64,000 nucleotides of DNA, taken from the NCBI GenBank assembly GCA_013822345.1, contig PNKH01000010.1:1-64000 (forward strand), given 5' to 3'. The stretch is from Isosphaera sp. Lineage in GTDB: Bacteria > Planctomycetota > Planctomycetia > Gemmatales > Gemmataceae. Within the stretch, counting starts at the first letter, position 1. Every line of letters begins with the position of its first letter. Positions 15,982 through 23,397 of this stretch are shown here, in pieces. A program made the translations under genes and the position numbers. Below the pieces are notes generated by a model. The model ran no database searches. It was not told the origin of the DNA and saw nothing but the letters and a program-made list of their open reading frames with translations.

Positions 15982-16013
15982 GTAATCATAATGATTACAC
16001 AGCGGCCAGTCAA
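15982..16013 (-). promoter_or_regulatory. promoter and palindromic operator of the mobilisation operon
   Basis: On the minus strand TTGACT (16008-16013) and TATGAT (15985-15990) are separated by exactly 17 bp, close to the sigma-70 consensus. The perfect palindrome GTAATCATAATGATTAC (15982-15998) covers the -10 box. It is one of the few AT-rich spots in the region. A dimeric repressor bound there would shut the operon. HTH proteins encoded at 5354-5701 or elsewhere are candidates. Confidence 0.65.
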
Positions 16014-16051
16014 GCCCCCGACGTGGCTAAACCTCGCATCGAGTTAGCCTG

Positions 16052-17722
16052 CTACTTTGCGTCGGATGAAGGGTCGTAAACTTCGAGCAATGGGATTCGA
16101 GAGCCGGCAGAGTGGAATCGCCTCTCGCCGCTCCGCCCGTGGTCGAAGCGGAATAGTCCCGTTTCGGTAGTGTTGCTGCCGAACACGATGAGACGCGCAC
16201 GCTCACCGCACTGCGTGCACCTAAGGCTCTCCTGAAACCTGTCTAGCACCGCCCGGACTAAAGCAGCGACCTCGCGGTTAGCCTCGATCGAGCCGAACGA
16301 CAGCCCCTCCAGGCGGGCGAACACCTCCTTCATCTGATCCCGCGTACCGCCGCCGGTTTCGTCGGCGAGCGTTCTGAGTTGGTTCACCAGGGTGTGCTCG
16401 GACAGGTCAAGACCGGCCTCGGCCCGCGCTCGCAGCGTGGCCCGCGCCTCCCTCGACCGGGTGGCAGCCACCGTCAGCTGGTCCAGGCCACCGGCCGGGT
16501 CCGGCACCGCCAGGGCCAGCTCGCCGAGCGCGGCGCGGAGCCGGGGATCCCACTCGGACAGCCCCAATAGGAGGCGCGCCGCCTGCTGGCGGACCTCGCC
16601 TTCCGATTGGTAAAGGATTACCAAGCCCTTCGTAACGACCGTTTGGCGAACCGCCTCGGGGCCCCCGAGCGCGGCGTCTATGGCGGCTCCCGCCGCCCGC
16701 AAAAGCAAGACGCGGACCCGGTCGGGCTGGTCGACGGCCGCTGCCGCCTCGACGACGGACGGGACGTCTTCGGCCTGCACGCTCACCTTCGCCAGCCGCT
16801 CGGCCGCCCGCTCCCGGTCGGCGGGCGCACCCGTCCCGACCGCCCGGAGGAGCTGCTGGAATTCGGAACCCTGACGTGCGGACGGGTCGGATCGGTCGGC
16901 CACCTCCCCCGACTCTACCACCCCAGGCCCCGGGTCCAAAACCGGCAGCGGCTCGCGGCCCAGGAAGTCTTGCAGTTCCTCCCAGTCGCCGGCGTAGACG
17001 AGCCGCCGCTGGTACTCCCCCGCCCGCCGCCGGGCGACCGGTGAAACCGAGACCCAGCCGACCGCAATCCCGTACTCGTCCGCGGGTTGAAAGAACAGCG
17101 TGCCGTCGGCACGGAGGAGCGCCGCCGCCTCCCGCGGGGTGCCGGCTTCGAGGGGCGGAAGGACCGGGTCGTCGGGCCGCCACCCCCGCTCGCTGGCGGA
17201 AAGGACGAGTGACCGCAGGGCGGCCTCGAACTCCCGTCCCCTGGTCCCGTCGCCTGCGAACCGCAGGGCGACCGCGTCCGCCGGCAAGCCCGTCGGGCGC
17301 CCCTTGCGGGCCAGGTGGGGGAACAGCTTCTTCTTGGTTGTTCGCCGGCCCGGCCCGGAGTCGGACCACAGGGCGGCCACCAAGGCCGCGTCGAGCGCCA
17401 GGACGAGCTCGTCCTCGGCCGGGTCGGGGGCGTCGGACGACGGAACGGGGCACCACGCTTGCTCGGCAGGTAGGTAGAGGAAGAGGACGGCCAGTCCCGT
17501 CCGTCGGCCGTCCGGGTGCGCAACCTTGGCCTTCGCGTTCGTCGCCCGATTAGCCACAAGCCTGCCCCCCGCTCGCCGGAATACCGCGACAACAGCCGTG
17601 TGAACGAGTTCCGACCACGACGCACACCGTACTGGTCGGCACCCCGATTCTACCAACCTGCCGTCTGCCCTGTCATGCCGGCCGGCGGTCCGGGTGGATG
17701 AGAACTGGCGGTGCGGCGTCAT
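16052..17722 (-). CDS. hypothetical protein with helical repeats and a C-terminal CxxC
   Basis: About 556 residues if translated from the ATG at 17722; the true start may be further in, since no SD is seen and the first ~40 residues look non-native. The middle (about 270-470) has repeated alanine/leucine helices resembling HEAT-type repeats (RVRVLLLRAAGAAIDAALGG, QQAARLLLGLSEWDPRLRAA). The C-terminal end has CTQCGERARLIVFG, a single CxxC knuckle, then a beta-rich tail. It stands alone between the mobilisation operon promoter and the Phd/VapC pair. No family is recognised. Its place among defence-type genes suggests, but does not show, a defence or sensing role. Confidence 0.6.
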   Translation of the reverse strand: MTPHRQFSSTRTAGRHDRADGRLVESGCRPVRCASWSELVHTAVVAVFRRAGGRLVANRATNAKAKVAHPDGRRTGLAVLFLYLPAEQAWCPVPSSDAPDPAEDELVLALDAALVAALWSDSGPGRRTTKKKLFPHLARKGRPTGLPADAVALRFAGDGTRGREFEAALRSLVLSASERGWRPDDPVLPPLEAGTPREAAALLRADGTLFFQPADEYGIAVGWVSVSPVARRRAGEYQRRLVYAGDWEELQDFLGREPLPVLDPGPGVVESGEVADRSDPSARQGSEFQQLLRAVGTGAPADRERAAERLAKVSVQAEDVPSVVEAAAAVDQPDRVRVLLLRAAGAAIDAALGGPEAVRQTVVTKGLVILYQSEGEVRQQAARLLLGLSEWDPRLRAALGELALAVPDPAGGLDQLTVAATRSREARATLRARAEAGLDLSEHTLVNQLRTLADETGGGTRDQMKEVFARLEGLSFGSIEANREVAALVRAVLDRFQESLRCTQCGERARLIVFGSNTTETGLFRFDHGRSGERRFHSAGSRIPLLEVYDPSSDAK

Positions 17723-17743
17723 CTGCGCGAAAGACCGGCGTGG

Positions 17744-17793
17744 TTGACAGCAGTACCGATCAGGTTCATTCTTGGTCTGAACAGACTATCTGT
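17744..17793 (+). promoter_or_regulatory. promoter and overlapping palindromes of the Phd/VapC pair
   Basis: A consensus TTGACA (17744-17749) is 17 bp from CATTCT (17767-17772). Just downstream are GTCTGAACAGAC (17775-17786) and, overlapping it, ACAGACTATCTGT (17781-17793), both dyads. Antitoxins of this type bind such dyads to repress their own operon. The start codon is at 17808. Confidence 0.6.
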
Positions 17794-17807
17794 CGGCACT
17801 GACCCGT

Positions 17808-18065
17808 ATGCACGTCGTCAACGTCAGCCAGGCCAAAGCTCAACTGACCCAGCTCATGAAGCGTGTCCTAGCCGGCGAAGAGGTGGTCATCGCCCGGGCC
17901 GGCGAGCCCCTCATCCGCCTGACGATATACCAGCCGGACCTCGCCCCTCGGGAGGGCGGGCAGTGGCGGGGGAAGGTCCGGATCGCCGCCGACTTCGACG
18001 CCCCAGATCCCGAACTCGAGCGGCTGTTCTACGAGGGACCGCTGTTTCCTGAGAAGCCGTCGTGA
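17808..18065 (+). CDS. type II antitoxin, Phd/YefM family
   Basis: 85 residues. The start MHVVNVSQAKAQLTQLMKRV, then EEVVIARAGEPLIRLT, is the Phd/YefM fold: a strand, an S-x-A-K-x-x-L helix and the iiarrGkPva-type turn. The C terminus (LERLFYEGPLFPE) would wrap the toxin. It overlaps the PIN toxin gene by four bases (GTGA). It should neutralise the toxin and repress the operon through the dyads at 17775-17793. Confidence 0.88.
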   Translation: MHVVNVSQAKAQLTQLMKRVLAGEEVVIARAGEPLIRLTIYQPDLAPREGGQWRGKVRIAADFDAPDPELERLFYEGPLFPEKPS

Positions 18066-18439
18066 GGCTCCTCCTCGACACCCACGCCTTCCTCTGGTGG
18101 ATGGCTGACAAGGCCCGGCTGAGCGACCGCGCGCGCGTCGAGATCGGGGCGGCGCGGGCCGTCGTCTTCTTGAGCGCCGTGGTCTGCTGGGAGATCGTGC
18201 TCAAGCAGGCCCGCGGCAGGATCGACGCCCCGTCGGACTTCGCGGCCGCGGCCCGCGACAACCGCTTTACGGTACTCCCCATCGGCCTGCCGCACGTCCA
18301 GGCAGTGCGGGAACTGCCCACCGTCCACGCCGACCCGTTCGACCGCCTGCTCGTCGCCCAGGCCGTGGTCGAAGGGCTAACACTCGTCACCCGCGACGCC
18401 GAAATCGGGCGATACGAAATCCCCGTCCTCGCCGCCTAA
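18062..18439 (+). CDS. PIN-domain ribonuclease toxin (VapC family)
   Basis: 125 residues from a GTG that overlaps the antitoxin stop. PIN toxins are Mg-dependent endoribonucleases that cut tRNA or rRNA. Acidic residues are in place: LLLDTHAFLWW (D6 in the first strand), the glutamate in VCWEIVLK, HADPFDRLLVAQA with the DPFDR motif, and VTRDAEIGRY. This is the subgroup usually paired with Phd antitoxins, as here. Confidence 0.9.
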   Translation: MRLLLDTHAFLWWMADKARLSDRARVEIGAARAVVFLSAVVCWEIVLKQARGRIDAPSDFAAAARDNRFTVLPIGLPHVQAVRELPTVHADPFDRLLVAQAVVEGLTLVTRDAEIGRYEIPVLAA

Positions 18440-18618
18440 CTTAGTCCTCCGCAACGACGACCCCGTCAACCGCCGCGCAATGGTTATCCCCGAACCCACA
18501 CGCTTCGAGCGCCGCACGGGCGGCCCAGGACCGCGATAGTGGACTCGCACCGAAGGCTCACACTTGGTGGTGCCTTGACGCTGAGCACGACGCGGTCGAC
18601 GTCGCCGGCCGACCGCCT

Positions 18619-19767
18619 TCAGCCCGGCGAATCGCCCGCACGGCCCGCGAGCGCCCGCTTCGTCCGCTCGACCTCGGCCCGGAGCTCCTCCTCTGCGGGC
18701 AGGTCCGTCAAGTACTTCGACGCGAACACCCGGGCGTTGATCCCGCCCATCGCGTACCGGACCACCGTATCGCTCTTCTGGCTGCACAGGATGAGGCCGA
18801 CCGGCGGGTTCTCGCCCGGCTCGGAGAGGTGCTCCCGGGCGTAGTTCAGGTACAGGTTCATCTGCCCGGCGTCGGCGTGGGTGAACTTGCCGATCTTGAG
18901 GTCGATCACCACCAGGCACCGGAGGCGGCGGTGGAACAGGAGCAGGTCGATCTTGTACCACTCGGCGTCGATGCGGATCTTCTGCTGCCTGGAGACGAAG
19001 GTGAAGCCGCGGCCGAGCTCAAGTAGGAAGGCCTCGAGGTGCCGGACGATGGCCTCCTCGAGCTCGCTCTCTCCGTACTCGTTCTTGAGGTTCAGGAACT
19101 CAAGGACGTACGGGTCGCGAACCAGCTCGTCAGCCGTCACCTGGTCCCCCGGCACCGGGGTGTGGGCCTTGACGAGGAGCGCGTCCTTCCGATCAGACCC
19201 CCGGAGCCGCTCGAAGAACTGCGTCCCGATCTGCCGGTCGAGCTGGCGGACCGACCACCCGCCCTTGATCGCCTCCTCCTCGTAGAACCGGCGGGCCGTG
19301 AGGTTCGGCACTGTCATGAGCCGGGTGTAGTGGGACCACGGGAGGGGGAAGGCCTCGGCCGAGAGCAGGGCCCCGACCGCCGTTGTTTGCGACCCTCCGT
19401 CCGCGTGGGCTTTTGCCCGCAGTTGGAAAAGTCCAGACGCCGTCTGGACAATCTCCCAGCCCAGGTAAAAGGAGCGGATCTGGAACAGGTTCGACCGGGA
19501 GAACCCGCGGCCGTAGGTCTTCGTCAGGTCGGTGGCCAAGCGGTCGATAACGGCTTCGCCGTATCCCGCCTTCTCTCGGCCGCCCTGCTCGAACTCGACG
19601 ACGCGGCGGCCCACCTCCCAATACGTCGCCGCCAGCACCGCGTTCACTGCCCGGGCGGCCGACCGCCGAGACTGGTCGAGTAGCGCCGACAACCTGGAGA
19701 GAAGGCCCTCGTAGTCGGCCCCCCCGACCGGCACGAGTTCGTTGCCCTTCTGTTTCCGTTTCGCCAT
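18619..19767 (-). CDS. DUF1016 (YhcG-like) protein with PD-(D/E)XK nuclease domain, second copy
   Basis: 382 residues and complete. The N-terminal helical domain has AARAVNAVLAATYWEVGRRV and RGFSRSNLFQIRSFYLGWEI. The middle has the typical FPLPWSHYTRLM. The C-terminal nuclease has YKIDLLLFH and VVIDLK, then GQMNLYL. It differs clearly from the copy at 1.2-2.3 kb, so the two are not a recent duplication. A 75-bp direct repeat begins 19 nt upstream of its ATG, and a fragment of another family member follows. No partner methyltransferase is adjacent. Confidence 0.85.
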   Translation of the reverse strand: MAKRKQKGNELVPVGGADYEGLLSRLSALLDQSRRSAARAVNAVLAATYWEVGRRVVEFEQGGREKAGYGEAVIDRLATDLTKTYGRGFSRSNLFQIRSFYLGWEIVQTASGLFQLRAKAHADGGSQTTAVGALLSAEAFPLPWSHYTRLMTVPNLTARRFYEEEAIKGGWSVRQLDRQIGTQFFERLRGSDRKDALLVKAHTPVPGDQVTADELVRDPYVLEFLNLKNEYGESELEEAIVRHLEAFLLELGRGFTFVSRQQKIRIDAEWYKIDLLLFHRRLRCLVVIDLKIGKFTHADAGQMNLYLNYAREHLSEPGENPPVGLILCSQKSDTVVRYAMGGINARVFASKYLTDLPAEEELRAEVERTKRALAGRAGDSPG

Positions 19768-19785
19768 CGGTCGCGTTTCCCTTCA

Positions 19786-19860
19786 GCCGGCAGCGTACCC
19801 GCGCAAACGACGGCGAGCCAAGGCGGGAGTGCCGGCTCGGGTGGCCACCGAACCCACCGC
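19786..19860. repeat. direct repeat copy 1 (about 75 bp)
   Basis: Shares about 85 percent identity by eye with 20150-20223, both beginning CGGCAGCGTACCCGCGCAAA in the same orientation. The two copies bracket a DUF1016 gene fragment. Copy 1 lies just upstream of the intact DUF1016 gene on the minus strand. Could be a duplicated upstream region or a recombination scar. Confidence 0.7.
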
Positions 19861-19991
19861 CGGCCGAACTGGAGCGCCTGCCGCACGTACCAGACCCGCT
19901 CGTCCGTGTCCTTGACCTTCTCCAAGAGCACGGCGTGGCGGCCCCACGGGACCGACCAGAGGAGCGACTCGCCCGAGGACGGTTCCGTCAC
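19861..19991 (-). pseudogene. remnant of a third DUF1016-family gene
   Basis: One frame still reads SLLWSVPWGRHAVLLEKVKD followed by ERVWYVRQAL, which is the central FPWGHH-LLLEKVKD-WYLR block of the DUF1016 family. Neither the N-terminal domain nor the nuclease domain is present. The reading frame runs into the adjacent 75-bp repeat. It is a fragment left between two direct repeats. Confidence 0.65.
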
Positions 19992-20149
19992 GACCCGCGG
20001 TGCCCTCTTCCCGGGACCGGTTTTGCCACAGGCTGTGGCAACATCTCGCCCGGACGGGGGTAGTCGCCGCCCGCGTCGCGTTTACAGTCGGGACCGTTCG
20101 AGCCGCACGGCCAGTCCGCGAGGAGCACGTCGTAGTCGTTGCCTCAGTG

Positions 20150-20223
20150 TCGGCAGCGTACCCGCGCAAACGAGGGCGAGGCAAGGCAGGGTGCCGGATC
20201 GCGTGGCAACCGAGCCCGCCCAC
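20150..20223. repeat. direct repeat copy 2 (about 75 bp)
   Basis: Same orientation as 19786-19860, ending four bases before the stop codon of the coupling ATPase gene (20227). The 290 bp between the copies hold only a DUF1016 remnant and degenerate sequence. Confidence 0.7.
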
Positions 20224-20226
20224 CGT

Positions 20227-22194
20227 CTACGCCGGGCGGCGCTCGGCGGACGTCCGCCCGGCCCGCCGGTCGTGCTCGGCCTTGAGCCGCGTGTAGTCGA
20301 GGAACGCGAGCGCGGCCTCCACGCTGTCCGTCCCGGCCGCCGAACGTGCCTGAACGAACTCCGCGACGGTCGCCCCGCGGAGCTTCAGTTCCTCGGCCAG
20401 CCGGAGCACCACGCCCAGCCGGCCGTGGTTCTCTCGCTCGTGCCGGTCCCACCAGTGCCGGGCCGCCCGGTCGGCGGCCGCGAGCCCGATCACCCGCTTC
20501 ACCTCGTCCAGCCGCTCCTGGATCTTCGCGTCCGACCACCCGTAGGTGTTGGTCACCCCCGCCGGCAGGGACCGCTCGACCGGGCCCGCCGGGTCGGCCC
20601 CTGGCGGCCGGTACTGAAGCGGCGACCGCCGGCGGAGCCGCCGGGCCCGCGGGCGGGCGAGGGCCTCGGCCGAGAGCCGGGCGTAGGCCGGAAGATCATA
20701 AGCCGGGCGGAACCAGGCCTGGACCGGCGGGGCATCCGGCAGGAACACGGTCGCCGCCCGGGAGCCGTAGAACCAGTGCCCGGGGCTGAGCCGCACCTCG
20801 TCCGGGGTAAGGAGCGGCCTGGGCACCGCCCGGCCCCGCCGGCGACTCTTGTCGCTCACGAAGCTGGTGTCCGTCGCGGTCATCACACCCGCGTGTCGGG
20901 ACGCCCACTCGGCGTCCGCCTGCTCAAGGGGCGGCTGGAACACCTTCGTCCCGAACCCGGCCAGCACCTCCCCGACCGCCGGGCCGTACCAGTGATCGAG
21001 CTGGGCCAAGGACTGCACGGCGGCCACGACCCGCACGTCCCGTGAACGGAGGGTGTTGAGCTGAGTCTCGAGCCCCGGCAGCCGGCCGAGCGCCGGGAGG
21101 TCGTCCAGGTACAGGCAGAGGGGCCGCGGGAGCCGCCCGCCCGGCCGCCTGGCGGCCTCCCGGGCCGCCGCCCGGAGGAGCCGGGTGACGAGCAGGTTCA
21201 GGAACGGCCGGAGGCGCTCGACGTCCGCCTGGTCGAACTCGAGCACCAGCACCGTCGGCCGCCGGAAGAGCCGCCTTAGCGGGAACTCGTCGGCGGAGGT
21301 GGTGGCGGCAAGCGCGTCCGACACGAAGTGCCGGAGGTACCCGCAGAGGGTCGCAAGGGCCGTGTCCGCGTTCTGCGACCCGCTCCGGAGGAACGACGCC
21401 ATCCCGGCCGCGAACCGGGCCGCCGGGTGCCGGTCGAGGAGCGAGAGCAGCCGGTCCCGGGGGCCTTCCAGGGCATGGTGGGCATCCGCCAGGGACGCCC
21501 GCCCGTACTCGTCCCGGAGGCAGAGGAGGACGGCCGTGAGCCACCGGGCGGCTGTCTGCGTCCAGAACGGCGAGTCCCCCCGCCCGGGCCGCTCCTCGGC
21601 CGCGGCGCAAAAGGCGAGGCAGTCCTCGAACACCTCCTCCACCGGCCCGCCCCCGGCCACGTTCAGCGCGTGGGTAGTGCGGCGAGGGTCGGCCAAGTTG
21701 ATGACGACCGGACGCTCCCCCGGCCGGAGTGTCCGCATCGCAGCCGCGAGCTTCCCCGCAAGCCCGCCCTTCGCGTCGACGAGGAGGAGCGACGCCTCGG
21801 GGTCGGCGAGGTCGGCAAAGGCCGCAGGCTCCAGGTAGCGGCTCGACTTCCCGCCGCCCGACTTCGAGACGACGAGGAGGTGCTGGCGGCGGGCGGCCGC
21901 CGGCAGGTAGAGGGGCCGGCGGTAGAGGGGCGTGTACCGCCCGGCCTCGTCCGTCGGGAGCAGGCTCACCTCCTCGAACGCGAACGGCCTCGGCTCGTCG
22001 TCGGGGCGGGTGAGGTAGGCCCCGAGGTCCGCCTCGGCGGCGAGTCGGGCCCCGCCGTAGACGGGGCTGCGGTGCGGCCGCGGGCGGCCCGGGAGGGCGG
22101 CAGCCGACCCGTCCCTGGACAACAGGAACTCGGCCGACGCCATGAAGTCTGAGAAGTCTCGGTCACCCTCGCCGTCGTCGGTTGCCCGAGCCAT
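20227..22194 (-). CDS. second type IV coupling ATPase (TraG/VirD4-like)
   Basis: 655 residues. Walker A SKSGGGKS is at 110-117, followed by LLLVDAKGGLAGKLAAAMRT, a TraG-like segment. The Walker B is LYLDDLPALG at about 361-370. The later VRVVAAVQSLAQL and FGTKVFQPP match the motor core and TraM-recognition part of TraG/TraD proteins. No membrane helix is seen at the N terminus, so it may be a soluble form. The ATG at 22194 has GAGGAG upstream. The gene is separate from the relaxase operon. Having two coupling-type ATPases in one element is unusual; they may serve different substrates. Confidence 0.82.
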   Translation of the reverse strand: MARATDDGEGDRDFSDFMASAEFLLSRDGSAAALPGRPRPHRSPVYGGARLAAEADLGAYLTRPDDEPRPFAFEEVSLLPTDEAGRYTPLYRRPLYLPAAARRQHLLVVSKSGGGKSSRYLEPAAFADLADPEASLLLVDAKGGLAGKLAAAMRTLRPGERPVVINLADPRRTTHALNVAGGGPVEEVFEDCLAFCAAAEERPGRGDSPFWTQTAARWLTAVLLCLRDEYGRASLADAHHALEGPRDRLLSLLDRHPAARFAAGMASFLRSGSQNADTALATLCGYLRHFVSDALAATTSADEFPLRRLFRRPTVLVLEFDQADVERLRPFLNLLVTRLLRAAAREAARRPGGRLPRPLCLYLDDLPALGRLPGLETQLNTLRSRDVRVVAAVQSLAQLDHWYGPAVGEVLAGFGTKVFQPPLEQADAEWASRHAGVMTATDTSFVSDKSRRRGRAVPRPLLTPDEVRLSPGHWFYGSRAATVFLPDAPPVQAWFRPAYDLPAYARLSAEALARPRARRLRRRSPLQYRPPGADPAGPVERSLPAGVTNTYGWSDAKIQERLDEVKRVIGLAAADRAARHWWDRHERENHGRLGVVLRLAEELKLRGATVAEFVQARSAAGTDSVEAALAFLDYTRLKAEHDRRAGRTSAERRPA

Positions 22195-22464
22195 GAGAAA
22201 GCTCCTCGTGTCGGAGTCGGTGTGTGAGAAACGACCGGCCGTCGCGGGACCGGCCCGCAGGGCCCACCATGATCGACGGCGGAGCGGGCGGGTTGGATCG
22301 GCCACACGACGGCCGAAGGGGTTGCTGGCACGGTGCGGGCGCGCACGGGTTGGCGGCAGGGCAGATCCGTCGGAGCACATCCGACGTCTCGCGCGGCCCG
22401 AAAACGAGCTCGCGGAGGATAAGAAGCTCCCGCGAAATACTCCAAGTAAACCGGAGGATTATGC

Positions 22465-22569
22465 ACGGCCCACTCGACCCGAGGGGCGGCCCGCGCCCTC
22501 GCCGTGCTGGCCCATGAGCAGGGAGGGTACCTTACCGCAAAGCAGGCCCGACAGGCAGGGTACGGGTAG
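22465..22569 (+). pseudogene. 5' fragment of an AbiEi-like gene with mutated start
   Basis: DNA from about 22,430 matches the region around the intact gene at 35,428: the same ACTCCAA-TAAACCGGAGGATT leader, then codons reading AARALAVLAHEQGGYLTAKQ. The start codon is ACG instead of ATG, and the codon for the tyrosine in GYGYRH is TAG. Similarity stops there. The palindrome around the SD is also decayed on its left arm. This is a dead 35-codon piece of a paralogue. Confidence 0.8.
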
Positions 22570-22740
22570 CCGCGAGGTTGAGTAACAGCGAAGAACGGCG
22601 TATTGCTGGTCGCCGAAAAGGTTACGCCCCTTCCGCAGGCCGCGGGTAATGCCGCGTCGTGCGGGAGGGGTCGCGGTTACCAGCGCCGGTGGTCGGCGAC
22701 GGGACGGCGTGCGACTCGAGCCCACCAGGAGGACTCAGAA

Positions 22741-23181
22741 ATGAGCCACCGGGTGACGACGGCTGACGTCTTGGAGAGCGTCAGCAACGTGGTGTACGCG
22801 AAGGCACGGGACTCCCTGACGGAGGCCCTCGCGAAGCGCGGCCTCCTCGACGGCGTCCACGCGGACGACCGGGGCCAACTCGTCTACGAGTTCGCGGCGG
22901 ACGCCCTGTCCTGCCTGAACGACGCGGGCCGGATGGCCGAGGGCATCGGCACCATCGCGGCGACGGTTTACTGCCTGGAGACGCTCGGCCGGATCGTGGG
23001 ACTCGGGATCCCGCCGGCGAAGCGGATCGCGGCGGCCTTCCGCGTCAAGCGGCAGGCCCGGGGCAAGACGCTCGGGGACGGCTACGAGGAGACCGCGAGG
23101 CGGGCGAAGGAACTCCTGCGCGCGGCCCTCCTCGACTACCTGGACGACCGGTGCCCCGACGGCGATGGCCTGCCCGCTTAG
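22741..23181 (+). CDS. hypothetical protein
   Basis: 146 residues, helical throughout. The ATG has CAGGAGGACTCAGAA upstream, a clear SD. Segments include VLESVSNVVYAKARDSLTEA, ALSCLNDAGRMAEGIGTIAA and a basic C-terminal helix (RAKELLRAALLDYLDDR). It is divergent from the coupling ATPase gene. About 215 nt of featureless sequence follows before the oxidoreductase gene. No family is recognised. Confidence 0.6.
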   Translation: MSHRVTTADVLESVSNVVYAKARDSLTEALAKRGLLDGVHADDRGQLVYEFAADALSCLNDAGRMAEGIGTIAATVYCLETLGRIVGLGIPPAKRIAAAFRVKRQARGKTLGDGYEETARRAKELLRAALLDYLDDRCPDGDGLPA

Positions 23182-23397
23182 GTCGGCGTCGGGGGCGGTC
23201 TCGGGTCGCAGTTCGCCTCTGTTCTTTAGCCAAAAGGTAATCCCCACTTCTGCGGTGCCGACGGCGACAAGCCGCGGCACCCATTCCCCCCGCCGTCATC
23301 CCGAGCGGCCACCGCATTATTTCGACGCCTTGTTCAGTGTGAGCAACGGGCACCCGAGCCTCTTACCCGTGAGCGGGCGGGTGTAGGGCGGCCGGTC

